From: Pseudomonadota bacterium
GTDB taxonomy: Bacteria > Pseudomonadota > Alphaproteobacteria > Acetobacterales > Acetobacteraceae
NCBI GenBank assembly: GCA_021826565.1
Contig: JAKAZJ010000188.1
Coordinates: 1 to 5,242 of the forward strand
Length of the DNA stretch: 5,242 nucleotides
Direction of reading: 5' to 3'
In this document: positions 1 to 5,242 of the stretch, piece by piece
Numbering within the stretch: position 1 is the first letter of the stretch
How the letters are laid out: each line of letters starts with the position of its first letter
Notes under the pieces: model-generated
What the model was told of the DNA's origin: nothing
The model's database searches: none
Seen by the model: the letters and a program-made list of their open reading frames with translations, nothing else
Made by a program: the position numbers and the translations under genes

Positions 1-13
1 ATCGGATCGTCGC

Positions 14-883
14 GTGAAACGCCTGCTGGCCCTGTTGCTGGGATTGCTGCCGGCCGCCTGCCAGTTCGCCGGCCCGGCGCCGCATCCGCATTACGTCGTG
101 GGCGCGGCGTACCAGGTGGGCGGCATGTGGCACTATCCGCGGGCGCGGCTGAATCGCCGGACCACCGGGCTGGCCGGGACGCTCGGGTCGCATCGCCCGC
201 TGACCGCCGATGGCGAGGCGTATGATCCGCGGGCGCTGGCCGCCGCCAGCCCCGATCTGCAACTGCCCGCGATCGCGCGGGTGACCAATCTGGCGAACGG
301 GCGGCAACTGGTGCTGCGCATCAACGACCGCGGGCCGCGCATCCCGGGCCGGCTGCTGGCGGTCACGCCGCGCGTGGCCCGGATGCTGGGGTTCCCGGCC
401 TCGGGCGTGGCGCGGGTGCGGATGCGGGTGCTGCCGGGCCGCAGCCAGCTTGCCGCGGATGCCCTGCCCGGTGGGCCGAGGCTGGCGGTGGCGACCGCCC
501 CCTTGGCGGCGGTGGCCAGCGCGCCGTTGGGACCGCCCGGCACGACCGCGTTGCCGCCGCGGCAGGTGGCGCTGGCGACGACGCCCGTGGCGGCGCGCGG
601 GCTGATCCAGCCGGTGCTGTCGGGGCGGGTGCAGGTGACCGCGGCGATGCCGGGGGCGTTGTGGGTGCGGCTGAACCGGTTTTCCCAATATCAATACGCG
701 GCGGTGCTGGCGGCTCGGGTGGCGGGGCTGCACCCGTCGATCCTGCGGCGCACCGAGGCGGGCGAAGAACATTTCGTGGTGCAACTGGGGCCGTTCGCGC
801 ATGTCGCGGCGGCGGACGCGGCGCTGCGCGCGGCACTGGCCGCCGGGGTGACCGGACCGCAGCTTTTTGTGGCGCCGGGGTAA
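14..883 (+). CDS. rlpA: RlpA-family septal ring lytic transglycosylase-like protein with SPOR domain
   Basis: The product is a 289-residue envelope protein of the RlpA family, whose studied members bind septal peptidoglycan and in some species cleave denuded glycan strands. Residues 1-16 look like a lipoprotein signal (KR, a leucine-rich core, then LLPAAC). C16 is the likely lipidated cysteine, although proline at -3 is not the standard lipobox residue. Residues about 27-42 (YVVGAAYQVGGMWHYP) match the segment preceding the double-psi beta-barrel in alphaproteobacterial RlpA. The barrel spans about 50-140 and carries LTADGEAYD, RVTNLANGR and the hallmark RINDRGP with D105. The usual ASWYG motif is replaced by LAGTLG (53-58). 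An Ala/Pro-rich linker (about 145-205) leads to a SPOR domain (about 215-287; LWVRLNRFS and FVVQLGPFA), which binds denuded septal peptidoglycan. The start is GTG. The frame stays open to the window edge, so an upstream start is possible. The dac gene follows after 6 bases, suggesting one transcript. Confidence 0.9.
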   Translation: MKRLLALLLGLLPAACQFAGPAPHPHYVVGAAYQVGGMWHYPRARLNRRTTGLAGTLGSHRPLTADGEAYDPRALAAASPDLQLPAIARVTNLANGRQLVLRINDRGPRIPGRLLAVTPRVARMLGFPASGVARVRMRVLPGRSQLAADALPGGPRLAVATAPLAAVASAPLGPPGTTALPPRQVALATTPVAARGLIQPVLSGRVQVTAAMPGALWVRLNRFSQYQYAAVLAARVAGLHPSILRRTEAGEEHFVVQLGPFAHVAAADAALRAALAAGVTGPQLFVAPG

Positions 884-889
884 CGGGCG

Positions 890-2089
890 ATGCTGACCCG
901 CCGGTCCGCGCTGTCCGCTGTTGCCCTGGCGCTGGCCGGCCCCGCCGCCGCGGCGCCGCGCGGCCGGCGGCGGCAGGTCCTTCCCCATCCCGCCGCGGCG
1001 CCCGCGACGCCCGCCACCACCCCGATCGGGCCGGTGGCGACCGACGCGCACTGGGCGTTCATCCAGGACTACAACACCGGCGCGGTGCTGCTGGAAAAGC
1101 GCGCTGACGCGCAGATGACTCCGTCATCGATGACCAAGCTGATGACGTTGTACATCCTGTTCTCGCGGCTGAAGGCGGGGCGGCTCAAGCTGGACACGAT
1201 GCTTCCGGTCAGCCGGACGGCCTGGCGATTCGGCGGGTCGAAGATGTTTGTCGAAGTCGGCACGACCGTTTCGGTCCACGATCTTATCAAGGGTGTGATC
1301 GTCGATTCCGGCAACGATGCCTGCGTGGTCCTGGCCGAGGCGATCGCCGGATCGCAGGCGCAGTTCGCGCATCTGATGAACCTGGAAGGCAAACGGCTGG
1401 GGCTGACGAACTCGCATTTCATGAACCCGATGGGCTGGCCCGACCCGAACCATTACATGAGCGTGCACGATATCGCCCGCGTGGTGGTGGCGCTGCTGCG
1501 GGATTTTCCGGAATACTACCATTTCTTCGCGGATAAGACGTTCACCTACAGCAACATCACCCAGGGCAACCGCAATGTCCTGGTGGATAACGGCATGGCC
1601 GACGGGCTGAAGACCGGGCACACGCAGGCGGGCGGCTTCGGGCTGGTGGTCAGCGCCGCACGCGACGGACGGCGCATCGTGATGGTGCTGAACGGGATGC
1701 CGAGCGGCCACCAGCGGATCGAACAAGGCGAGCGCCTGCTGGGCTGGGCGTTCGCCAATTTCGCCGACGTCACCTTGTTCCGCGCCGGGCAGACGGTGGA
1801 CCAGGCGCCGGTCTGGCTGGGGACCGCGCCGCACGTGCCGCTGGTGCCGACGCAGGACGTGACCATGACCGTGCCGCACGGCTGGCAGGCGAAGGCGCGC
1901 ATCGCGGTGACGTATGACGCCCCGGTCAGCGCGCCGGTGGCGCTGGGCACGCCGCTCGCGCGTCTGACCGTGACCGGGACCGGGATGGCCGATGTCTCGG
2001 CGCCGTTGGTGGCCGGCGCGGCGGTGCCGCGGCTGGGGCTGCCCGGGCGAGCGATGGCCGTGTTGCTGCACCTGCTGGCCGTGCGCTAA
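890..2089 (+). CDS. dacA: D-alanyl-D-alanine carboxypeptidase, DacA/PBP5 family (peptidase S11)
   Basis: This 399-residue low-molecular-weight penicillin-binding protein should remove the terminal D-Ala from peptidoglycan pentapeptides in the periplasm, limiting cross-linking. All three active-site motifs are present: SxxK as S80-M-T-K83, SxN as S140-G-N142, and KTG as K241-T-G243. The catalytic domain covers about 50-285 and a PBP5-type C-terminal beta domain about 297-380. The tail (about 382-399, AMAVLLHLL) could be a membrane-anchoring helix. The N-terminus has a signal peptide with twin arginines (LTRRSALSA), a hydrophobic stretch and AAA near residue 22, followed by a Pro/Ala-rich linker to about residue 50. 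The twin arginines hint at Tat export but do not prove it. The ATG lies 6 bases after the rlpA stop, and its only Shine-Dalgarno-like sequence (GGGG) overlaps that stop, so coupled translation is likely. The paralogue class (dacA, dacC or dacD) cannot be settled from sequence alone. Confidence 0.94.
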   Translation: MLTRRSALSAVALALAGPAAAAPRGRRRQVLPHPAAAPATPATTPIGPVATDAHWAFIQDYNTGAVLLEKRADAQMTPSSMTKLMTLYILFSRLKAGRLKLDTMLPVSRTAWRFGGSKMFVEVGTTVSVHDLIKGVIVDSGNDACVVLAEAIAGSQAQFAHLMNLEGKRLGLTNSHFMNPMGWPDPNHYMSVHDIARVVVALLRDFPEYYHFFADKTFTYSNITQGNRNVLVDNGMADGLKTGHTQAGGFGLVVSAARDGRRIVMVLNGMPSGHQRIEQGERLLGWAFANFADVTLFRAGQTVDQAPVWLGTAPHVPLVPTQDVTMTVPHGWQAKARIAVTYDAPVSAPVALGTPLARLTVTGTGMADVSAPLVAGAAVPRLGLPGRAMAVLLHLLAVR

Positions 2090-2703
2090 TGTTCGTCACG
2101 CTGGAAGGCGGGGAAGGCGCGGGCAAATCCACCCAGGCGCGGCGGCTGGCGGATGCCTTGCGCGCAGCCGGCCGCACGGTGCTGCTGACGCGCGAGCCGG
2201 GCGGCGCACCGGGGGCGGAACTGGTGCGCGACACGCTGCTGCACGGCGCGGTCGCGTTCACGCCCGAGGCCGAAACCTTCCTGCATTTCGCCGCCCGCGC
2301 CGAGCACCTGGCGCGCGCCATCGTCCCCGCGCTGGCCGCCGGTCAGGTGGTGGTGTGCGATCGCTTCGCCGATTCCACCCTGGCCTATCAGGGCTACGGC
2401 CACGGCGTGAAGCTGGAGCGGATTGCGGCGCTGACCGCGATGCTAGGGCGGGCGCCGGACCTGACCTTGATCCTGGACGTCTCGGCCGCGGTGGCGGCGC
2501 GGCGGCTGGCCGGACGCGGGCAGCCGGCGGACCGGTACGAGGCGCTGGACGCCGCGTTCCACGACCGCGTGCGCGCCGGTTTCCGCGCCATCGCCGCCGC
2601 GGCCCCGGATCGTTGCGTTCAGATCGATGCCGACGCGGACCCGGACACGGTCCACGCCGCGATCCTGGCCGCGGTCAGAACGGCGTATCGCCGCGCACCG
2701 TGA
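2089..2703 (+). CDS. tmk: Thymidylate kinase (dTMP kinase)
   Basis: The product is a cytosolic enzyme that phosphorylates dTMP to dTDP with ATP, the step common to de novo and salvage dTTP synthesis. At 204 residues it is near the usual bacterial length. Key motifs are the P-loop GGEGAGKST (7-15, K13), the TREPGG segment (34-39), the DRF motif (D91, R92) followed by STLAYQGYG, and a LID region (about 138-151, RRLAGRGQPADRYE) in which arginines contribute to catalysis. The ATG shares its A with the dac TAA (TAATG) and no good Shine-Dalgarno precedes it, so translation is probably coupled to dac. In many alphaproteobacteria holB follows directly. Here the 3' end instead overlaps a convergent dioxygenase gene by 29 bases, so the last eight residues (RTAYRRAP) and part of the codon before them are encoded on the complement of that gene. 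All catalytic parts lie upstream of the overlap, so the enzyme should work. Confidence 0.96.
   Translation: MFVTLEGGEGAGKSTQARRLADALRAAGRTVLLTREPGGAPGAELVRDTLLHGAVAFTPEAETFLHFAARAEHLARAIVPALAAGQVVVCDRFADSTLAYQGYGHGVKLERIAALTAMLGRAPDLTLILDVSAAVAARRLAGRGQPADRYEALDAAFHDRVRAGFRAIAAAAPDRCVQIDADADPDTVHAAILAAVRTAYRRAP
2675..2703. other. 29-base tail-to-tail overlap of tmk and the dioxygenase gene
   Basis: The dioxygenase stop (TCA on the plus strand at 2675-2677) lies upstream of the tmk TGA (2701-2703), so both reading frames use these bases on opposite strands. The dioxygenase end (TVRGDTPF) is family-typical, whereas the tmk end (RTAYRRAP) is not a recognised motif. There is no room for a conventional terminator between the genes. 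Confidence 0.85.
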
Positions 2704-3547
2704 TGCGGTGCATGACGCGGGTCTCCGCCGGATAGTCGTTGATCGCGAAATGTTGCGTGCAGCGATTGTCCCAGAACGCGAGCGAGCCGGTTTCCCAGCG
2801 AAACCGGCAGGTGTGCTCGGGGCGGGTGGAATGGGCCATCAGGAAGTCGATCAACGGGCGGCTTTCGGTGTCCTCCATATCGGCGAAATGCTGCACGTGC
2901 CCGCCGATATACAGCGCCTTGCGGCCGGTTTCCGGATGGGTACGGACCAGCGGGTGCACCGATGTGGTCTGCACATCCCCCGGGTCCTTCACCTTCATGG
3001 TGGTCTTGCCGGCGTAGAAGTCGCGCCGGTTCTGGCCGTTGTACTTCTTGAAACCGTCGCCGTAGCAGACGGTACGGAGACTCGCGCACAGGCGCTGCAT
3101 GCCCGGTGACAGGGATTCGTACGCCAGATACTGGTTGGTGAACAACGTGTCGCCGCCGGCGGAAGGAACCTGCTTCGCGTACAGGATCGTGCCCATGGCC
3201 GGTTCCGGGGCGAACATCTGGTCGGTGTGCCAGGCGCCGCCGAAATTGCGCTTGTCGGTGGGGCGCTTCACGATTTCCAGAATCTCGGGATGATCCGCCA
3301 TCCCCTCCATGAACGGATGCAGATGGATCGCGCCGAACCGCCGCGCGAAGGCCAGTTGGCGATCCGGCGACAGGCGCTGGTCGCGGAAGAAGATCACCTG
3401 ATGGGCCAGCAGCGCGCCGCGGATCTCGGCCAGGACGTCGTCGGCGATGTCGGCGCCGAGATCGACCCCGGTCACCTCGGCCCCAAGGCTGCCGGCGATG
3501 GGGTGGGTCTCGATAGACCGCCAGGGCGCGTTGCTGATCTGGTTCAT
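2675..3547 (-). CDS. TauD/TfdA-family Fe(II)/2-oxoglutarate-dependent dioxygenase, substrate unknown
   Basis: This 290-residue cytosolic non-heme iron oxygenase should couple 2-oxoglutarate decarboxylation to hydroxylation of a small organic substrate. The iron-binding triad is visible: H107-T-D109 (AWHTDQMF) and distal H266 in WDNRCTQHFAINDY. R277 and R281 follow at +11 and +15, where TauD-type enzymes place 2-oxoglutarate and substrate-anion contacts. FGAIHLHP (72-78) matches the E. coli TauD segment containing substrate-binding H70, and the C-terminus RITVRGDTPF is typical, so the protein looks full length. A stretch at about 160-195 (CYGDGFKKYNGQNRR onward) differs from E. coli TauD and probably shapes a different pocket. 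Taurine, another sulfonate, a sulfate ester or a phenoxy acid are all possible, so I give no symbol. No taurine transporter genes are visible. The start is supported by GGAGGG 4 bases upstream of the ATG. It lies 110 bases downstream of the histidine kinase on the same strand and may have its own promoter. Confidence 0.92.
   Translation of the reverse strand: MNQISNAPWRSIETHPIAGSLGAEVTGVDLGADIADDVLAEIRGALLAHQVIFFRDQRLSPDRQLAFARRFGAIHLHPFMEGMADHPEILEIVKRPTDKRNFGGAWHTDQMFAPEPAMGTILYAKQVPSAGGDTLFTNQYLAYESLSPGMQRLCASLRTVCYGDGFKKYNGQNRRDFYAGKTTMKVKDPGDVQTTSVHPLVRTHPETGRKALYIGGHVQHFADMEDTESRPLIDFLMAHSTRPEHTCRFRWETGSLAFWDNRCTQHFAINDYPAETRVMHRITVRGDTPF
2681..2711. repeat. Two adjacent small GC-rich inverted repeats at the convergent gene ends
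   Basis: CGGCG-TAT-CGCCG (2681-2693) is followed one base later by GCACCG-TGATG-CGGTGC (2695-2711). Both stems are perfect (5 and 6 base pairs). Either strand could fold them in RNA, which would suit transcript ends for the two convergent genes. No T-run follows on either strand, and such short stems are common by chance in GC-rich DNA. Confidence 0.35.
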
Positions 3548-3551
3548 GGTT

Positions 3552-3557
3552 CCCTCC
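3552..3557 (-). promoter_or_regulatory. Strong ribosome binding site of the dioxygenase gene
   Basis: On the minus strand GGAGGG sits 4 bases before the ATG at 3547-3545. It is the clearest Shine-Dalgarno sequence in the window and fixes the dioxygenase start. An ATG further upstream (minus strand, about 3582) is out of frame with the gene, so it is not an alternative start. Confidence 0.75.
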
Positions 3558-3630
3558 GGGTGGCTGCTCCCGGGGGATCATGCCAGCCGCCGGCCAGCGC
3601 GGAAAGCACGACGGGACCCGGACGCGGCTG

Positions 3631-3644
3631 GGTTCGTTTGAACC
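3631..3644. repeat. Short perfect inverted repeat GGTTC-GTTT-GAACC
   Basis: A 5-base-pair perfect stem with a 4-base loop in an AT-richer pocket of the intergenic gap. It could be a weak transcript-end hairpin for the kinase gene or a small protein binding site. At this length it may also be chance. Confidence 0.35.
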
Positions 3645-3657
3645 TTCTCCCCGCCGA

Positions 3658-5043
3658 CTACGCTCTCCCCCCGCCAAGAATGAGCACGGCGCGGGTGCCG
3701 CCCCCGGGGCGGTCTTCCAGGCGGGCTTCGCCACCGTGCAACTGGGCCACGCGGCGGACCAGGGCGAGCCCCACGCCCGCGCCGCCGCTGTTGCCCGGAT
3801 CGGCGCGCCAGAACCGTTCGAACACAAGCTCGCGTTGCGCTTCCGGCACGCCGGGGCCGCGGTCATCGACACAAATCCGTCCGCCGGCGCTGAGGGCGAC
3901 CGAAACGGTCCCGCCACGGGGGGAGAATTTCAGGGCGTTCTCCACCAGGTTCCGCACCGCGATTTCCACCAGCGCGACGTTGCCGGCGATCGTGGGCGTG
4001 GGGGCGGTTTCAAGCTCGATCATCCGGCCGCGGCGCAGCGCGTCCGGGGCCAGATCCTCGCATACTTTGCGCGTGACCGCTTCCAGATCGACATCCTCGC
4101 GCGCCTCGGCCAGCGCGTCCTCGGCCTGGGCGAAGCGCAGCAGTTCCTGGACCAGCTGCCCCAGGCCGGTCAGTTCGCCCATCATGCGCGCCCGCGCCGC
4201 GCCGTCCGGCAGCTCGGCGGCACTCAGCAACAGCACCGCGATCGGCGTGCGCAGTTCATGCGCCACATCGGCGGTGAATTGTTTTTGGATCGCCAGCGAG
4301 CGTTGCAGCCGCCCCAGCATCGCGTTGAGCGCCGCCACCACCTGCGCCAGTTCACGCGGCAGCCCGTCGGCGGGCAGGGGCGCCAGCACCTGGCCGGACA
4401 CGGCGGCGGCACTGATCGCCCCGGCCTGGGTGGCGATGCGGCCCAGCGGGCGCAATGCGCTGCGCGTGGTCAGCAGCATCACCAGGGTGAGCATCGGCAC
4501 CAGGGTCAACATCGGGATCACCACATGATCCATCATCTCGCCCGCCAGCACGCTGCGCCAGCGCCAGTCGGGATCGCCCAGCATTGCCGCCTGGATCCAG
4601 TAGTGATTCGCGCCGATATCCTCGCGTTCGGTCAGTTGCCACAGGCGCCGGGCGCTGCCTGTCGGGTCGGCGAACACCTCGAACTTCTCCTCCAGCGCGG
4701 CCAGGCGGCCATGCGCATCGGTCGGAATGGGCGGGAGAAGGCCGAGATTGGCGGACGCGATCAGCTGGCGATGATAGGCCAGGCGGTGATCGAAAGCGCG
4801 GAAGCCATAGTTCCGTTTATAATGGGCGAAGGCATACAGGCGGGCGGGGTCGCGCCCGCCAGCCAGCGCCGCAGCCACCGACTCGGCCTGGTTCTCCAGC
4901 GTCTCACGGCGCAGATAGTCGGTTTCCAGAAGGTATTTCGTGAACGTTACGATTGTCAGAACCGCGGCCACCGCCAGCGCACCCAGCACCATGCGTCGCG
5001 CCAAAGTGCGCCCCAGGCTGGGCGGCGCGGCGCGGCGGATCAC
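3658..5043 (-). CDS. Membrane sensor histidine kinase of an OmpR-type two-component system
   Basis: This 461-residue inner-membrane kinase should sense an envelope or external signal and phosphorylate the response regulator encoded just upstream. An Arg-rich N-terminus precedes TM1 (about 18-36). A periplasmic sensor segment (about 39-170) shows no domain I recognise and has no cysteines. TM2 covers about 173-192 and is followed by a HAMP-like linker (about 193-248). The H-box FTADVAHELRTP carries the phospho-acceptor H262. The ATPase domain shows the N-box NLVENALKFSP (N365, N369), G1 as D394-R-G-P-G, the F-box VFERFWRAD, and G2 as GGAGVGLALV. All catalytic residues are present. The start is GTG, overlapping the regulator's TGA (GTGA), a standard sign of coupled translation; the next in-frame start (M18) would remove the N-terminal arginines. 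The architecture resembles QseC/TctE/PmrB-type kinases, but the signal cannot be inferred. TM2 contains a tandem PMLTLV repeat. Confidence 0.94.
   Translation of the reverse strand: MIRRAAPPSLGRTLARRMVLGALAVAAVLTIVTFTKYLLETDYLRRETLENQAESVAAALAGGRDPARLYAFAHYKRNYGFRAFDHRLAYHRQLIASANLGLLPPIPTDAHGRLAALEEKFEVFADPTGSARRLWQLTEREDIGANHYWIQAAMLGDPDWRWRSVLAGEMMDHVVIPMLTLVPMLTLVMLLTTRSALRPLGRIATQAGAISAAAVSGQVLAPLPADGLPRELAQVVAALNAMLGRLQRSLAIQKQFTADVAHELRTPIAVLLLSAAELPDGAARARMMGELTGLGQLVQELLRFAQAEDALAEAREDVDLEAVTRKVCEDLAPDALRRGRMIELETAPTPTIAGNVALVEIAVRNLVENALKFSPRGGTVSVALSAGGRICVDDRGPGVPEAQRELVFERFWRADPGNSGGAGVGLALVRRVAQLHGGEARLEDRPGGGTRAVLILGGGRA
4480..4515. repeat. 18-base imperfect tandem duplication inside the histidine kinase gene
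   Basis: Two adjacent 18-base units (4480-4497 and 4498-4515) match at 16 of 18 positions. On the minus strand each encodes PMLTLV, giving PMLTLV-PMLTLV at kinase residues 177-188, in the middle of TM2. The length is a multiple of three, so the frame is kept. The two differing bases do not change the protein. Confidence 0.85.
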
Positions 5044-5242
5044 GGCCCCGTCTCGCTCAGCAGGTAGCCGACGCCGCGCATCGCGGTGATGGTCGCCGAG
5101 GCACCGGCAGTCTCCAATCTGCGGCGCAGCCTGGAGACCGCGGCCTCGATCGCATTCGGCGTGACCTCGGCATCGTCGAACGAGTAGATCGCGCGTTCCA
5201 GCGCGTCGCGCCGCAACACGCGCCCGGGCTGGCGCAGCAGCG
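5040..5242 (-). CDS. OmpR/PhoB-family response regulator, C-terminal DNA-binding part (cut by window edge)
   Basis: Only the last 66 codons plus the TGA stop (5042-5040) lie in the window. The N-terminal receiver domain is beyond position 5242. The translation begins LLRQPGRVLRRDALERAIYS and ends RGVGYLLSETGP. This is the winged-helix output domain of OmpR-type regulators: a helix leading into VTPNAIEAAVSRLRRRLE (the recognition-helix region), then the wing hairpin ending in MRGVGYLL. The VTPNAIE form is typical of QseB/TctD-like regulators. It is the presumed partner of the histidine kinase, with which it shares a 4-base GTGA stop/start overlap, and should bind DNA to control target promoters when phosphorylated. 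Its aspartate phosphorylation site and promoter are outside the window. Confidence 0.93.
   Translation of the reverse strand, partial: LLRQPGRVLRRDALERAIYSFDDAEVTPNAIEAAVSRLRRRLETAGASATITAMRGVGYLLSETGP

Larger units (their letters stand above)
3548..3657 (-). other. 110-base gap between histidine kinase and dioxygenase genes
   Basis: This is the longest stretch without a gene in the window. On the minus strand it would carry any terminator of the sensor kinase operon and any promoter of the dioxygenase. I see the ribosome binding site at its downstream end and a small perfect inverted repeat GGTTC-N4-GAACC at 3631-3644, which begins 13 bases after the kinase stop codon. No T-run follows the repeat, so it is not a convincing intrinsic terminator. 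No clear -35/-10 pair stands out in this GC-rich DNA. Read-through from the kinase operon into the dioxygenase is therefore possible. Confidence 0.5.

Noticed and set aside
440..630. Repetitive-looking GC-rich stretch in rlpA
   Set aside because: It encodes an ordinary Ala/Pro-rich linker between the barrel and the SPOR domain. I see no regular repeat unit in it.
1124..2071. A 315-codon minus-strand frame opposite the carboxypeptidase gene
   Set aside because: The translation is dominated by His, Arg and Gln with no recognisable fold, while the plus strand encodes a complete penicillin-binding protein with SxxK, SxN and KTG motifs.
2660..2703. tmk as a truncated pseudogene
   Set aside because: At 204 codons it is of normal length, with the P-loop, DRF and LID motifs all present upstream of the overlap. 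Only the non-catalytic extreme C-terminus is affected.
3548..3600. Possible sigma-54 promoter (TGGCAT on the minus strand) upstream of the dioxygenase
   Set aside because: The TGGCA half is present but no TTGC-like -12 element occurs at the required spacing.
2619..3917. A 432-codon minus-strand frame overlapping the dioxygenase gene
   Set aside because: It is a frame-shifted shadow of the TauD-like gene that also runs across the intergenic gap and the kinase 3' end. Its translation is low-complexity Arg/Pro/Ala, while the in-register frame shows the full iron-binding triad.
3227..5067. Two long plus-strand reading frames (3227-4528, 433 codons; 3580-5067, 495 codons) opposite the histidine kinase
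   Set aside because: They are antisense to a kinase with every catalytic motif intact. Their translations are rich in Arg, Gln, Ser, His and Pro without domain features. GC-rich genes routinely leave long stop-free antisense frames.

Overview
The window looks like ordinary chromosomal DNA from a very GC-rich alphaproteobacterium. My best guess is Acetobacteraceae or a close Rhodospirillales relative. The basis is the GC-rich third codon positions, the rlpA-dac-tmk gene order, and the alphaproteobacterial style of the RlpA N-terminus. This placement is from recognition only. No RNA gene, CRISPR array, insertion sequence or phage gene is visible.

Left part (1-2703, + strand): a tight three-gene run. 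First is an RlpA-family peptidoglycan protein with a SPOR domain. Six bases later comes a serine-type D-alanyl-D-alanine carboxypeptidase (DacA/PBP5 family). Thymidylate kinase (tmk) follows, its ATG sharing one base with the preceding TAA. The first two act on cell-wall peptidoglycan outside the cytoplasm. The third makes dTDP for DNA synthesis. In many alphaproteobacteria this run continues into holB, metG and tatD, but here it stops at tmk.

Right part (2675-5242, - strand): read in transcription order, this is the C-terminal end of an OmpR-type response regulator (cut by the window edge), a membrane sensor histidine kinase joined to it by a GTGA stop/start overlap, a 110-base gap, and a TauD/TfdA-family Fe(II)/2-oxoglutarate dioxygenase with a strong ribosome binding site. 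The dioxygenase runs tail-to-tail into tmk and the two reading frames overlap by 29 bases, so the junction has no spacer.

The points most worth a second look are the tmk/dioxygenase junction (broken synteny, antisense overlap, two small GC stem-loops), an 18-base tandem duplication that encodes PMLTLV twice in the kinase's second membrane segment, and the eroded ASWYG motif in RlpA. I found no convincing evidence of a novel multi-gene system. All genes belong to known families, and the unknowns are the dioxygenase substrate and the kinase signal.
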